This document shows, piece by piece, positions 1 to 10,905 of a stretch of DNA of 64,000 nucleotides. Location: NCBI GenBank assembly GCA_963556495.2, contig OY747716.1, forward strand, positions 50,749,818-50,813,817, written 5' to 3'. Position 1 is the stretch's first letter; every line of letters starts with the position of its first letter. Source of the DNA: Valencia hispanica. Taxonomy: Eukaryota; Chordata; Actinopteri; Cyprinodontiformes; Valenciidae. The notes under the pieces were generated by a model. The model had not been told where the DNA came from and searched no databases. It worked only from the letters and a program-made list of their open reading frames with translations. Both the position numbers and the translations under genes were made by a program.

Positions 1-16
1 CGTTCGATTTATTAAC

Positions 17-947
17 CAGTACGGATGTGTATTGGCAAAAATCTGACGATACGATATGTGTCGCGATACATGGGAGACGATACGATATATCGCGATAGTA
101 TGAGTAAGACTATATATTGTGATTTTTAAAATGATATTTTTTTGAATATCGATACAATATCGGTAAATAAAATATTGCGATACATCGGTGTATCGATATT
201 TTCTTCCTGTCTTTGTAAAAGACAAAGACGGGTCATACAATTCACGAACATTACACACAGCGACGGTTAGTTGATCCTCCATCTTGAATGAATGACTTGC
301 CGATCCACCCATGGAAGGAGTAACTACGTCAGTACAACGAGTCGCTCTGATTGGTTGACGCCCCTTTTGCTGCCCGAAAGTTCCGTTTTCCCAACTTCAC
401 GCAGCAGCTGCTCCGACGGTCCGTCAACACATCCGGGCAGCAGCCACGTGGATGCGCTGTTGCCGGCTGCGCCGATGCCAGCTGCACCGATGCCAGCTGC
501 GCCGATGCAAGCTGCGCCGATGCTAGCTGCGCCGATGCTAGCTGCGCCGATGCAAGCTGCGCCGATGACCAGCTGCGCCGATGCTAGCTGCGCCGATGCA
601 AGCTGCGCCGATGACCAGCTGCGCCGATGCTAGCTGCGCCGATGCAAGCTGCGCCGATGCTAGCTGCGCCGATGCCAGTTGCGCCGATGCCAGCTGCGCC
701 GATGCCAGCTGCGCCGATGCCAGCTGCGCCGATGCCAGCTGCGCCGATGCCAGCTGCGCCGATGCGCGCGACTTGCTGCGGGGCAGCTTGGCGCCCACTT
801 GATGCGTAGGAACCATAGACTTGTATGTAATCTAGCTGCCCTGCTGCCTGAACGTGCCATTACTCATATTATTGAGATATATCGTATCGTCTCCCATGTA
901 TCGCGACACATATCGTATCGCCAGATGTTTGCCAATGCACACCCCTG
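17..947. mobile_element. Non-autonomous TIR DNA element (hAT-like) carrying a minisatellite
   Basis: The two ends are inverted copies of each other over about 75 bp: the left arm (17-103) and the reverse complement of the right arm (about 871-947) share GATACGATATGTGTCGCGAT and the following ATACATGGGAGACGATACGA with few mismatches. The right end reads CAGGGGTGTG inward, like hAT termini; the left end is CAGTACGGAT, so it has diverged. Flanking octamers (ttattaac / ttcttcat) match at only 5 of 8 positions, so no target duplication is certain. No transposase is encoded. The interior holds ATATCG-rich sequence and the 15-bp array listed separately. Identification as a TIR element is directly visible; the hAT assignment is inference. 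Confidence 0.7.
466..765. repeat. 15-bp CpG-rich minisatellite, about 20 copies
   Basis: The unit is GCTGCGCCGATGCCA with variants ending in CAA or CTA and occasional 16-bp units (GATGACCA). About 20 tandem units sit inside the 17-947 element. Because the period is a multiple of three, several frames stay open and give AAPMP-, SCADA- or ASAQL-type repeat peptides; these are not credible proteins. Each unit has two CpG sites, which makes the array a small CpG-dense patch in AT-rich surroundings. Confidence 0.9.
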
Positions 948-1366
948 TTCTTCATACTGAAATATGTATAAATTAAATTACTTCCATGTTCTTTCAGAAC
1001 AAAATAACCTTAACCTGGTGATAATTTCCACTAGATTTCATTGAACACATGCATATTTATATTCATAGTGGTCATACATATTAAATATGTATTTTATAAA
1101 TAAAAAAGTACAGTTTGTTGTTTTGATGTTAAATGTCGATATGTAATGATTTTAATTCTTGACCTACAGTAGTTCTGTGACCGTCTCTGGTGAAGCGCAA
1201 CACTTAATGACCCGTTTTCTGGTACTGAACATAAAGGAATTAAAACGTCATTTTTATTTCTTACTCTACCTACTTTCTTCTTGAACACGCTGTCTGTAAA
1301 AACTTTATGAAAATCTGTAAATCTTGGTGTTCCTGCCGATCTGTGTCAAACTGTGAGACGTTCTCC
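948..1366 (+). other. Intron interior, no recognised feature
   Basis: AT-rich intronic sequence between the TIR element and the splice-acceptor region of the first visible exon. I see no coding exon, repeat array or RNA gene in it. Confidence 0.5.
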
Positions 1367-1383
1367 TTCCTTAACCTCCTCAC
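1367..1383 (+). promoter_or_regulatory. U12-type branch site and AC 3' splice site
   Basis: TTCCTTAAC at 1367-1375 matches the U12 branch consensus TTCCTTRAC exactly. It is followed eight bases later by CAC at 1381-1383, immediately before the exon. An ordinary AG acceptor is not available at the position needed to keep the 90-bp exon and its frame. Vertebrate Nav genes are known to have an AT-AC intron at this place (intron 2 in SCN4A numbering), so this is the conserved minor-spliceosome intron. Its 5' splice site lies upstream of the window. Confidence 0.88.
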
Positions 1384-1473
1384 TTTGTTCAGTTTGTTCA
1401 TCATGTGCACCATCCTGACCAACTGCTGCTTCATGGCCATGTCAGAGCCGGCTAACTGGGCCAAGTACCTGGA
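1384..1473 (+). CDS. scn5la: Nav alpha subunit (scn5la-type), DI-S1 exon (90 bp)
   Basis: This exon encodes [14 protein letters not shown] and then [16 protein letters not shown], the first transmembrane helix of domain I and the start of the S1-S2 loop of a voltage-gated sodium channel alpha subunit. The first base completes a codon begun in the previous exon and the last two bases begin the Glu codon finished in the next exon. The 5' border is an AC acceptor of U12 type; the donor is GA|GTGAGT. The length of 90 bp equals that of the orthologous mammalian exon. The channel sits in the plasma membrane and conducts inward Na+ current in excitable cells. An AG about ten bases into the exon (1391-1392) could be mistaken for the acceptor but would break the frame. 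The family is certain; the paralogue is inferred from later exons. Confidence 0.93.
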
Positions 1474-2939
<1,466 letters not shown>

Positions 2940-3164
2940 TGAGTCTCACACACATCCGACCCAAAGATGGTTTCCAGAATAAATCCAGGAAGCTGCACAC
3001 GTCATGCGGGAGAAAGATTTTCCTCCTGGCCGTCTGGGCCGGTTCGACTTGGTGACTAGATTAGATCGCCGTCATAAAGCAAAGAACCAGAAGGTCGCAT
3101 GCAGATGCATGAGAGGTCAAACTAGGATGAAGGTTTTACAGCGAACGGCAAAAGTATTCACACC

Positions 3165-3330
3165 ACCGGTAGACTTTTTTTTTTCACATTTTGTCCCGTT
3201 TGTGTTTCATTAGGATTCAGTGTGACGGACCAACACAAGGTGGAGCCTGATGAGGCGGAAGGGAAACTTAAAAGTGTGGCAGGCATTTAATTTCAGGCCT
3301 CTTTTACTCTGATACATGATAAGAATCATG
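3165..3330. repeat. Degenerate interspersed repeat
   Basis: The text TATTCACACCACCGGTAGAC, CACATTTTGTCCCGTT and GACCAACACAAGGTGGAGC resembles a very common fish non-coding repeat whose copies read like 'TTTTTCACATTTTGTC' and 'GACCAACACAAAGTGG'. It is degenerate and has no recognisable ends. The family name is not assigned here. Confidence 0.45.
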
Positions 3331-3411
3331 TGCAGCAGATGTTCTGGTTCTGGTTCTGGCCTTAGAGGTTCCTCAGAGAACGTCCAGCATCAAGGAGGCC
3401 ACCAGCAGGTC

Positions 3412-4635
3412 ATGGAGGAGGTTCTGGTCTGGTTTAAAGCGGGGTCGGGTTCCACGGGGAGGAGGTTCTGGTCTGGTTTAAAGCGGGGTCGGGTTCTACG
3501 GGGAGGAGGTTCTGGTCCGGTTTAAAGCGGGGTCGGGTTCTACGGGGAGGAGGTTCTGGTCCGGTTTAAAGCGGGGTCGGGTTCCACGGGGAGGAGGTTC
3601 TGGTCTGGTTTAAAGCGGGGTCGGGTTCCACGGGGATGAGGTTCTGGTCCGGTTTAAAGCGGGGTCGGGTTCTACGGGGAGGAAGTTCTGGTCCGGTTTA
3701 AAGCGGGGTCGGGTTCTACGGGGAGGAGGTTCTGGTCCGGTTTAAAGCGGGGTCGGGTTCCACGGGGATGAGGTTCTGGTCCGGTTTAAAGCGGGGTCGG
3801 GTTCTACGGGGAGGAGGTTCTGGTCCGGTTTAAAGCGGGGTCGGGTTCTACGGGGAGGAGGTTCTGGTCCGGTTTCAAGCGGGGTCGGGTTCCACGGGGA
3901 GGAGGTTCTGGTCCGGTTTAAAGCGGGGTCGGGTTCCACGGGGAGGAGGTTCTGGTCTGGTTTAAAGCGGGGTCGGGTTCCACGGGGAGGAGGTTCTGGT
4001 CCGGTTTAAAGCGGGGTCGGGTTCTACGGGGAGGAAGTTCTGGTCCGGTTTAAAGCGGGGTCGGGTTCTACGGGGAGGAGGTTCTGGTCCGGTTTAAAGC
4101 GGGGTCGGGTTCTACGGGGAGGAGGTTCTGGTCCGGTTTAAAGCGGGGTCGGGTTCTACGGGGAGGAGGTTCTGGTCCGGTTTAAAGCGGGGTCGGGTTC
4201 TACGGGGAGGAGGTTCTGGTCCGGTTTAAAGCGGGGTCGGGTTCTACGGGGAGGAGGTTCTGGTCCGGTTTCAAGCGGGGTCGGGTTCCACGGGGAGGAG
4301 GTTCTGGTCCGGTTTAAAGCGGGGTCGGGTTCCACGGGGAGGAGGTTCTGGTCTGGTTTAAAGCGGGGTCGGGTTCCACGGGGAGGAGGTTCTGGTCCGG
4401 TTTAAAGCGGGGTCGGGTTCTACGGGGAGGAAGTTCTGGTCCGGTTTAAAGCGGGGTCGGGTTCTACGGGGAGGAGGTTCTGGTCCGGTTTAAAGCGGGG
4501 TCGGGTTCTACGGGGAGGAGGTTCTGGTCCGGTTTAAAGCGGGGTCGGGTTCTACGGGGAGGAGGTTCTGGTCCGGTTTAAAGCGGGGTCGGGTTCTACG
4601 GGGAGGAGGTTCTGGTCCGGTTTAAAGCGGGGTCA
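3412..4635. repeat. 44-bp minisatellite, about 28 copies, with 9-unit higher-order repeat
   Basis: The tandem unit of 44 bp runs GTTCTGGTCCGGTTTAAAGC then GGGGTCGGGTTCTACGGGGA and GGAG. Variants at a few positions (GTCC/GTCT, TTCTACG/TTCCACG, GAGGA/GATGA/GAGGAA, TTTAAAG/TTTCAAG) label individual units. The rare TTTCAAG unit recurs at 3871 and 4267, exactly 396 bp (9 units) apart, followed by the same order of variants. That shows a block of nine units was duplicated. It lies in the intron 0.5 kb after the S2/S3 exon. The strand shown is G-rich with GGGG and GGG runs. Confidence 0.95.
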
Positions 4636-4702
4636 GGTTAAACAACAACAATCCAGGCTTTGAACATGTCCCGGCGGTCGGGTCGGTTCTGAAAGGTATT
4701 TT

Positions 4703-5536
4703 ATAGGGGTGTAACGATACATGTTTTTGTATTTTGCGGTGCGGTCCAGTCCGTACGGTACCGAACGAATCCAGTTGTTTTCTACCTGAACACATGCAGG
4801 ATGTTTATGTGAGGAACTCAGAGCGCAGAGCAACGTTTCCTCAGGGAAACTTTAAAAAGTGACACCAGAACAAAACAGAAAGGACTCCCAGCTGTCACTA
4901 AACTCTATCTGGGAGCATTAATGGTTTCTCATGCAGCTACAGAAGAAAAAGAAAGATGGACCGAACCAGAACTTTGTCAGCAAACGCATCTTTTATCAGC
5001 AATAAGGTCCAGAACACGCTACCAGACCAAACTCCTTATTCTGGCGAAAACACAAGTCGGAGGAATCCCTGTTGATGAAAAGGGATTTTCCCAACAGCTT
5101 CCCATGCTGCATTCAAGTACAGCTGGGAGACTAGGGTGTTGAAATACAAAAACTCCAAAGTAGTTTAAGCATGTTTTATTCTCAAATATGGGCAAAATAC
5201 TAATTAAACATTTCTAAACATTAACGCGGTTTTTAAGTGGTTAGGTTGTTTTCTACGTTGGCTATGTTTGCTTGTACTATTTGATTTATTTTAACAAATC
5301 AAATCAAATCTCCAGTCAGTTCTACACTTTGAACTATTTTAAGTTATACAAGATAATACAAGCAAATTAACTTCAGGAATTGTAAAGAAGGAATTCAGAA
5401 AAAAATTTATCTTTGTTTGATGTTGATCAAAGTAAAAAAAAATAAATACACCGTTGTATTTATTTTTCTTGATTAAAGTGAACTGAAGACGTGAAACCGT
5501 GATTTCTGTTTAGTTCGTCAGTTTATACCCCTAATA
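4703..5536. mobile_element. Probable hAT-like non-autonomous element
   Basis: The left end TAGGGGTGTAACGATACATG and right end ...TATACCCCTA are short imperfect inverted repeats (TAGGGGTGTAA against TAGGGGTATAA). Flanking octamers gtatttta and atacttta agree at six of eight positions, as expected of an old 8-bp duplication. The interior encodes nothing recognisable. A terminus of the same kind, in the other orientation, occurs at 24183-24223. Short TIRs and imperfect duplication make this tentative. Confidence 0.5.
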
Positions 5537-5568
5537 CTTTATGGTCCGGCGCGATCAGGTGGCCAGCG

Positions 5569-5736
5569 TGTCGTCGTACTACGTCGTACTACGTCGCACT
5601 ACGTCGTAGTACGTCGTACTACGTCGTACTACGACGCACTACGTCGCACTACGTCGCACGACGTCGCACGACGTCGCACGACGTCGCACTACGTCGCACG
5701 ACGTCGCACTACGTCGCACGACGTCGCACTAGTGCG
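5569..5736. repeat. Decamer CpG satellite
   Basis: About 16 tandem copies of a 10-bp unit ACGTCGCACT with variants ACGTCGTACT and ACGTCGCACG. The unit contains ACGT and CGTCG, so CpG occurs roughly every five bases. Many sub-blocks are palindromic, for example GTAGTACGTCGTACTAC. The array ends with GCACTAGTGCG, itself a palindrome. Confidence 0.92.
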
Positions 5737-6765
5737 ACTCGTGGAGACGAACCCCAAAGATCTGCAGCCAGACGAGTTTCTACAGAGTTCTGACTCAGTC
5801 ATGCACCACTGTGTGTTAATCTGCTGTTAAACGCCTCATATAGTATAATAAGGTTTAGGGGTGCAGAATGTGAATAGTTGGGAAAAGTTACTTTAAATAT
5901 GAATAATAGGTTGTTTGAAAATAAATGAAGTAACATTTTATATAATTCTTAGAAATGTTCATATTAAAACATTTTATTGAAGAAAAAATGTGAAACAGCA
6001 AAAAAACAGCAAAAAAAATGTGTTTAAAGAAAATGATTTTACATAAAGATCAATGACCTAATTATAAGAAGAAGTAAATTTCACTTACTCCCACTGAAAT
6101 CTGCTAAAGGAGAAGAAGAAGTAGAAAATTGTTGTGCACATTTATTGAAATAATAAAACATAACCACAGTAGACAGAGTAGTGATTCAGGAAGTGATTTT
6201 CCATGAGGTTTTATCGTTAAATGAGCTGAAAGTTGAGAAGAATAGTTCTGGTCCAGGAGCTGAGAGCAGCAGAAGAGCGGCTCTGACGGGCCTCTGTTGT
6301 CGTCCTGACGGGATTAATGCCGAGGATTTAAACCTCTCGCTTCTCTTTAAGCCCTCAAGTTTAACGTCTGTTCGTGTCTCCGGTCAGTTTCCCAAAGCTT
6401 TGCAGAGTCAGGACGAACTCTGACGTCTGACTGCAGAAGTTTAGCTTCGACTGGGAGTCGAAGGTTTGGATGTAGAGATCTGAAGAGGACAGACGTCAGT
6501 CAGGCTGCAGAGCAAACCTTCCTGCGCTGAACATGTTCGGTGAAGGATGTCTGCAGCCGGGGGTTCTGGTTCTGATGACAGAGTTCTGAATCAGGACATC
6601 AGGCAGGAGAACCGGGACATTTAAAAGAGTCAAGCTGTGACCTTTGAACTCCTGAAAGAGCTGCAGGTTCTAATGAAGGACAAACCATGACCTTTTTTTG
6701 GTGTTTCTAATATTTTTCTTTCTCTAATTTAGTTCTAATGGGGTGAAAACTACCTTTAAAGGACT
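5737..6765 (+). other. Intron interior, nothing recognised
   Basis: Mostly AT-rich sequence with no exon-like open frame bounded by splice signals, no tandem array and no recognised transposon end. Confidence 0.5.
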
Positions 6766-6890
6766 TTTTAAATCAAATCAAACTTTATTTATAGAGCGCT
6801 TTTCATACAAGAATTGCATCACAAAGTACTTTACAGATTAAAATGACCCCACATTAAAATACATTCCCACTACATTAGTTCCTTCTGTCT
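6766..6890 (-). repeat. LINE/SINE 3' tail fragment
   Basis: AAATCAAATCAAACTTTATT and then TATAGAGCGCTTTTCATACA are the reverse complement of a typical fish retroposon 3' end (GCGCT..ATAAATAAAG followed by a short tandem tail). A second copy of the same family lies at 12604-12716, also on the minus strand. Only the 3' portion is present. Confidence 0.6.
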
Positions 6891-7639
6891 GAAATTTGAG
6901 GATAAAAAAAGGCGAATTCAGCAGAAAGTGAACGGAAAGACGAACTCAGATGATAAACAGGTGGAATAACCTCCACAACCTGCAGCTCTGAGGCTCCTTT
7001 TCATCCTAACCACGTCGCCCAAGTCCCACTCTGCCCGAGCCGTCCTCCTCTCTAATTGGCCGACTGGTGGATCAGGCGGCGATCCGTCACGGCGCCTGGA
7101 AGACAAGCGAACGGATCGATAGCTGACCCCACAGGCCTGGCTCAGAGGTTCCCCTGCAGCGGAACAAAGTGCCGTCACCTCGGCTCAGTAAGGTGAAACA
7201 TGTCCTCTCGTCGGCTCACATAATGTGACCCGGTTGCTCAGAACCGGACCGGTCAGAGGGAAGAAATGTGGAAAGGATATAAAGATGGTTGTGGGCTATT
7301 CTGTTTGTGGAGCCACGGTGTGAAGGAAACGGTGGAACAGTTATATCCCACAGGAACACGATGAATCTGGATCCTTCATGACGGAATGAAACTTTTAAAA
7401 GGAGGACATTTTGTTTTATCACCTCTTGGAAATTAAACCGCACCGACATGGATGTTTTAAAAAGAAGCAGAGCAAACATTCTGCCTTTTACGGGTGTTTT
7501 TTATTTATTTTTCTGGCCGTTTTCTTCATTTCCCGCTTTGGATCCACAAAGCAAATAATTTTTCTAATAAAAGAAGTTCAGGTCCTGGGACCTTGTTTAT
7601 AAAAACGTTCCTTACTAAAGCTAAAACTAAAACCAATCT

Positions 7640-8100
7640 CTAAAACCTTGAATACGCACAGCTGGACGCAAGTTTCGCTTTTATTTTTTTGTATTTTGGA
7701 TCATATCACGTCTCCTACCCTGAAAAAAGAGAATGCAGCTCCAACTTAAATAAACTGATCACATTTAATTGAATTAATTTCATCCAACTTAATTTATTTA
7801 CATTTGTTTAACTTGACAACTTAATAAATTTACTTGGACAAACTTAATTCAATTAAACGTGACCAATTAATGCAATTTATTTAAGTTGGATCACCGATTC
7901 TCTTTTTTTTCAGTGTACACACCCACTTTCCGCCATAAGCGGTTAACACACCTGATGATTATTCTGCAGAGACTGAAGCCTGTTGATTGAAGGCATTTCA
8001 TGGGTTACCATGGCAATTCCACCAAGACTTAAATTGAGGTGCTTGTGGGTGATGTAGAGGCACGGAGAAACATTTTGTTGCGATCAATCAATCGATGTTT
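7640..8100. repeat. Interspersed repeat, interrupted by a MITE
   Basis: Segments 7690-7717 plus 7916-8080 align with 44850-45020: shared text includes GGATCAT, CGTCTCCTAC versus CGCCTCCTAC, CACTTTCCGCCATAAGCGGT versus CATTTTCTGCCATAAATGGT, and GCTTGTGGGTGATGTAGAG versus GCCTGTGGGTGACATGA. The copy here is split by the fold-back element 7718-7915, while the copy at 44.9 kb is not. The family is not named. Confidence 0.65.
7718..7915. mobile_element. Fold-back MITE with TA target duplication
   Basis: The left half begins CCCTGAAAAAAGAGAATGCA and the right half, reverse-complemented, begins CACTGAAAAAAAAGAGAATC. The two arms of about 90 bp remain alignable almost to the centre (both contain CCAACTTAAATAAA and TTTAATTGAATTAA). 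TA flanks both sides (7716-7717, 7916-7917). The related repeat at 44874-44875 has a single TA with no insert, which is a natural empty site. A TA duplication and hairpin structure fit a Tc1/mariner-type MITE. Nothing is encoded. Confidence 0.88.
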
Positions 8101-8110
8101 ATCTATTTAG

Positions 8111-8680
8111 TGTCAGGTTTTCCTGTACAGACTCATAAGCAGACGGGCAAAGTACTTACAATGAGCGAAAACACAGGGAAACAATGACAACGAAGCAGCG
8201 AGTAGTAAGTGAATGAGAATCGTATAAATACTGAGGAGGGAGAGAGGAAATGGCAGAGAAACCCGAGGACCAATCAGGGGGAAGCAGTTGCAGGTGAGGG
8301 GGAAAGAACAGGTGGAGGCAATTAGTAGCTGGGTTAGAGAGGGAAAATGGTGAGGAGGAAACATAGAGGAAGGCCAAGAACAAAACACAAGAAATGACTA
8401 GACAGAGTATAACAGAACTAACGGGACAAACAATGAGAGGAAAAAGCAAATAAGACTAAATAAGGAAGCAAAAGATGAAAATATCTAAAGATAGGAAGTG
8501 AAGACAAAGCCCAAAATAAGTAACACAATGAACCTAAAGTATAAATGATGAGAAACCTAACATGAGAGCACCGGAGGGTAAAAGAGGGCGAGAAAACGTG
8601 GTGGAGGGAAAAACTCAAATAATGCACAACAAAACACCTAGAAATAAACTAAAATGTTAACCCAAACACCCAAGGAACCT
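8111..8680 (-). repeat. Degenerate solo-LTR-like repeat (copy 1 of 3)
   Basis: It shares AATACTGAGGAGGGAGAGAG, GACCAATCAGG/GACTAATTAG, GCAGGTGAGGG and GAGAGGAAATG-type text with 25590-26162 and 44147-44734, in the same orientation. The start TGTCAGGTTTTCC resembles the TGTCATG terminus of the third copy. The end is eroded. The minus-strand TATTTATACG (complement of cgtataaata) could be the U3 TATA region if this is an LTR. Confidence 0.5.
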
Positions 8681-10813
8681 AACATATAGAGCTTTACTCA
8701 GCCAAGAAGGCGACCAAATTGCTTCACTATAAAAAAACCAAAATATGGTTAAAGTGTAAAGAGATTTGAAAGAATAAAAGCAGCAGCACAAGTGATAAAA
8801 CAAATAATAACAATAAATACAAATGATGAATTATATGATTACTTCTTGTTGCAACAATAAGATTGGAATAAAAGCAAATTGAAACTAAATTACAGCAGTT
8901 GCGTTTTAAGTCTACTTTAAAAAAAAACATCTGCCCAAAATCTTATTTGGGGGGTCAGAAATCAACAGAAGAGCTGCTTGTGGCTCAGCGTTCTTGCAGC
9001 AGAGTGGCGGACATAAGAAAGAAGGCGGAGGTAAAGAGGACGCCATTTTTTGTGTGTGCCTGCACCAAAATGACCACCAGATTTCAGCAGACGGTATTTT
9101 TTACGAGCAGCTCCCTCTTTGCAACTAATCTAAAGGACACAAGAAGATATTCAGACGTGGGCGGATGAGCTGATATCAGAACTACTTCTGCATTTGAAAG
9201 GATTTATCCTGAGCCTCTGACCAGTAAACGAAAGCAGGGTTTGCTTCAGCATCAAACCAAAAGACGCTCCGTGACGTAACACTCATGTAAGACTGAACAG
9301 ATTCAGCCTCCTCCGGCTGCCATTCCCTCCCATCACTGCCTCCCCTGTGATTCAATCACTGCACCAGTCAAACCTGCTGAAATATGAGCCAAAATGGAGA
9401 TCCATTAGCAGCTTGAAGATCAGATGACTCTGTTTAACCTGGGGCCCAAAAGGCCACCATCGCCTGGCGCCTTTCCGGCTCCTGTGGCCTCGTTTGCTTC
9501 GATCAAAGGGAGAACTTCACAGCCTTATTTAACCTGTGGATAAACTCACTGTTTGTCTATTATTGTTTTAAATAGACAAAGCAGCAGGAGGATATACATG
9601 ATTAAGCATAGAATTAGCATCCATTAATAATATAAACTGAAAAACTTTAAACTTAGCAATAGTTTTGTGTTTGAAATTATTTTATTTCATTTTCAGCGTA
9701 GTCAAAGTTATCAAACTGTGTTCTGCTTTTGTCTCAAAGTAACTATTTTATAGTAGATATTTTATTTAGTAACACTTTATTTACCTTGAAAGTAAAATAA
9801 TATATTAGTTTAAAATTAGAGTTGTTTAATATTCGGAAAAGTCTTTTATGAATATTTTAAAAATAATGCTACTTCACTAAACTAAGCTAACTGTCACGTT
9901 AGCTTAGCTGCTTCAACAAAAAACTTGATATTTTATAACAAAATCTGTACAATTTAATTTCAGTCTTATTTAATATTTAGGAAACATTTGATAAGAAAAG
10001 GAAAAAAATTGAACAAGCATTGGCTAATCTTTAGCTAGCTTTTTTTTTTTTTTTTGATTTGTAATCCAACTAATTTACTTTATATTGCAATTTTTTTTAC
10101 CAACTAAATAAGTTACAATTCTCTCCTAATTTTCATAAATGCACCTGGCAGTAAAGCTAACTTATCGAATATTTACCTTCCATTTGCTTTATGACGGAAA
10201 CTGTATTTTCACCTACTTCCTGGTTGTCATGTTTTATGGTGTGATTCATGAACTTTGAATTTATGAGCCTTTTAGCACTTCCATCCTATTTTACACCATT
10301 TTGGTTGTTTAACTTTTGTAAATATGCTCTAGAAACAGCAGTGGGGCCCCTAAAATCCCACAGAAGGCCCCCGCTGATATTTTACTGTAGCTTTAAATGT
10401 GATGTTCCCAACTCTAACCAATCAGGAAATGTTCTTTAGTTCTCCTGAAAAGCTTTGGACCAACCCTAATTTCTTTGTATTTTGCAAAGTCAAATGAAAA
10501 AAAGCCGAAGAACCCTGTCTTTTACAATACATGATGAGTTGCCACTAGAGCTAATGTCACTGGATAGCATCCCCAGATCATGATGGAGCCCCCACCGTGT
10601 TTTAATGATGGCCGCAGCTTTCTGCTGAACTCCATGCCAAACACGTCTTACTGGTCAAACCTATTTACGACTCCTCAGAGACAAAATATAAAGAAATAAA
10701 AGGTGGCTCAAGCGTTATAATCACAGAATTGTACATAATCAAAGGGTTTTTAGATTTTCTTATCTTTGTCTTCTTTTGTTGTTTGTTGAAAACCACCACA
10801 CTGCTCCCTGCAG
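8681..10813 (+). other. Intron interior up to the first alternative exon
   Basis: AT-rich sequence. Around 10440-10720 is a degenerate fish repeat (GATCATGATGGAGCCCCCAC, CCATGCCAAACACGTC). There is no exon or tandem array. The polypyrimidine-rich stretch just upstream of 10814 (CTTTGTCTTCTTTTGTTG ... CTGCTCCCTGCAG) is the acceptor region of the next exon. Confidence 0.5.
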
Positions 10814-10905
10814 GATGTTAACAGAGTTTATCAAAGTAGGAAACCTGCAGGCGCTGCGAACGTTTAGAGTGCTGAGAGCCCTGAAAACTATCTCAGTCAT
10901 CCCAG
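10814..10905 (+). CDS. scn5la: Nav alpha subunit, alternative DI-S3/S4 exon, Lys (neonatal-like) form
   Basis: A 92-bp exon encoding [12 protein letters not shown] and [19 protein letters not shown], the end of S3, the S3-S4 loop and the charged S4 helix. The acceptor is CCTGCAG|G and the donor CCCAG|GTAAG. It has the same phase and length as the exon at 13163-13254, so the two are mutually exclusive: including both would add 92 bp and shift the frame. Compared with the downstream exon it has IK for VD in the S3-S4 loop. Human neonatal Nav1.5 also has Lys in place of adult Asp211, and its exon too lies upstream of the adult one. S4 itself is unchanged. No stops. I infer developmental or tissue regulation by analogy; the sequence alone does not show it. 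Confidence 0.93.

Noticed and set aside
466..816. Repeat proteins with AAPM, SCAD or ASAQL units
   Set aside because: These are translations of a 15-bp minisatellite in several frames, inside a TIR element.
1391..1392. Ordinary AG acceptor for the DI-S1 exon
   Set aside because: Using it would remove conserved residues and break the frame; the U12 AC site gives the expected 90-bp exon.
3316..4635. Short ORFs across the 44-bp array
   Set aside because: 44 is not a multiple of three, frames break, and the text follows the array; no gene signals.
5569..5736. CRISPR-like array
   Set aside because: It is a contiguous 10-bp tandem repeat without spacers in a vertebrate intron.
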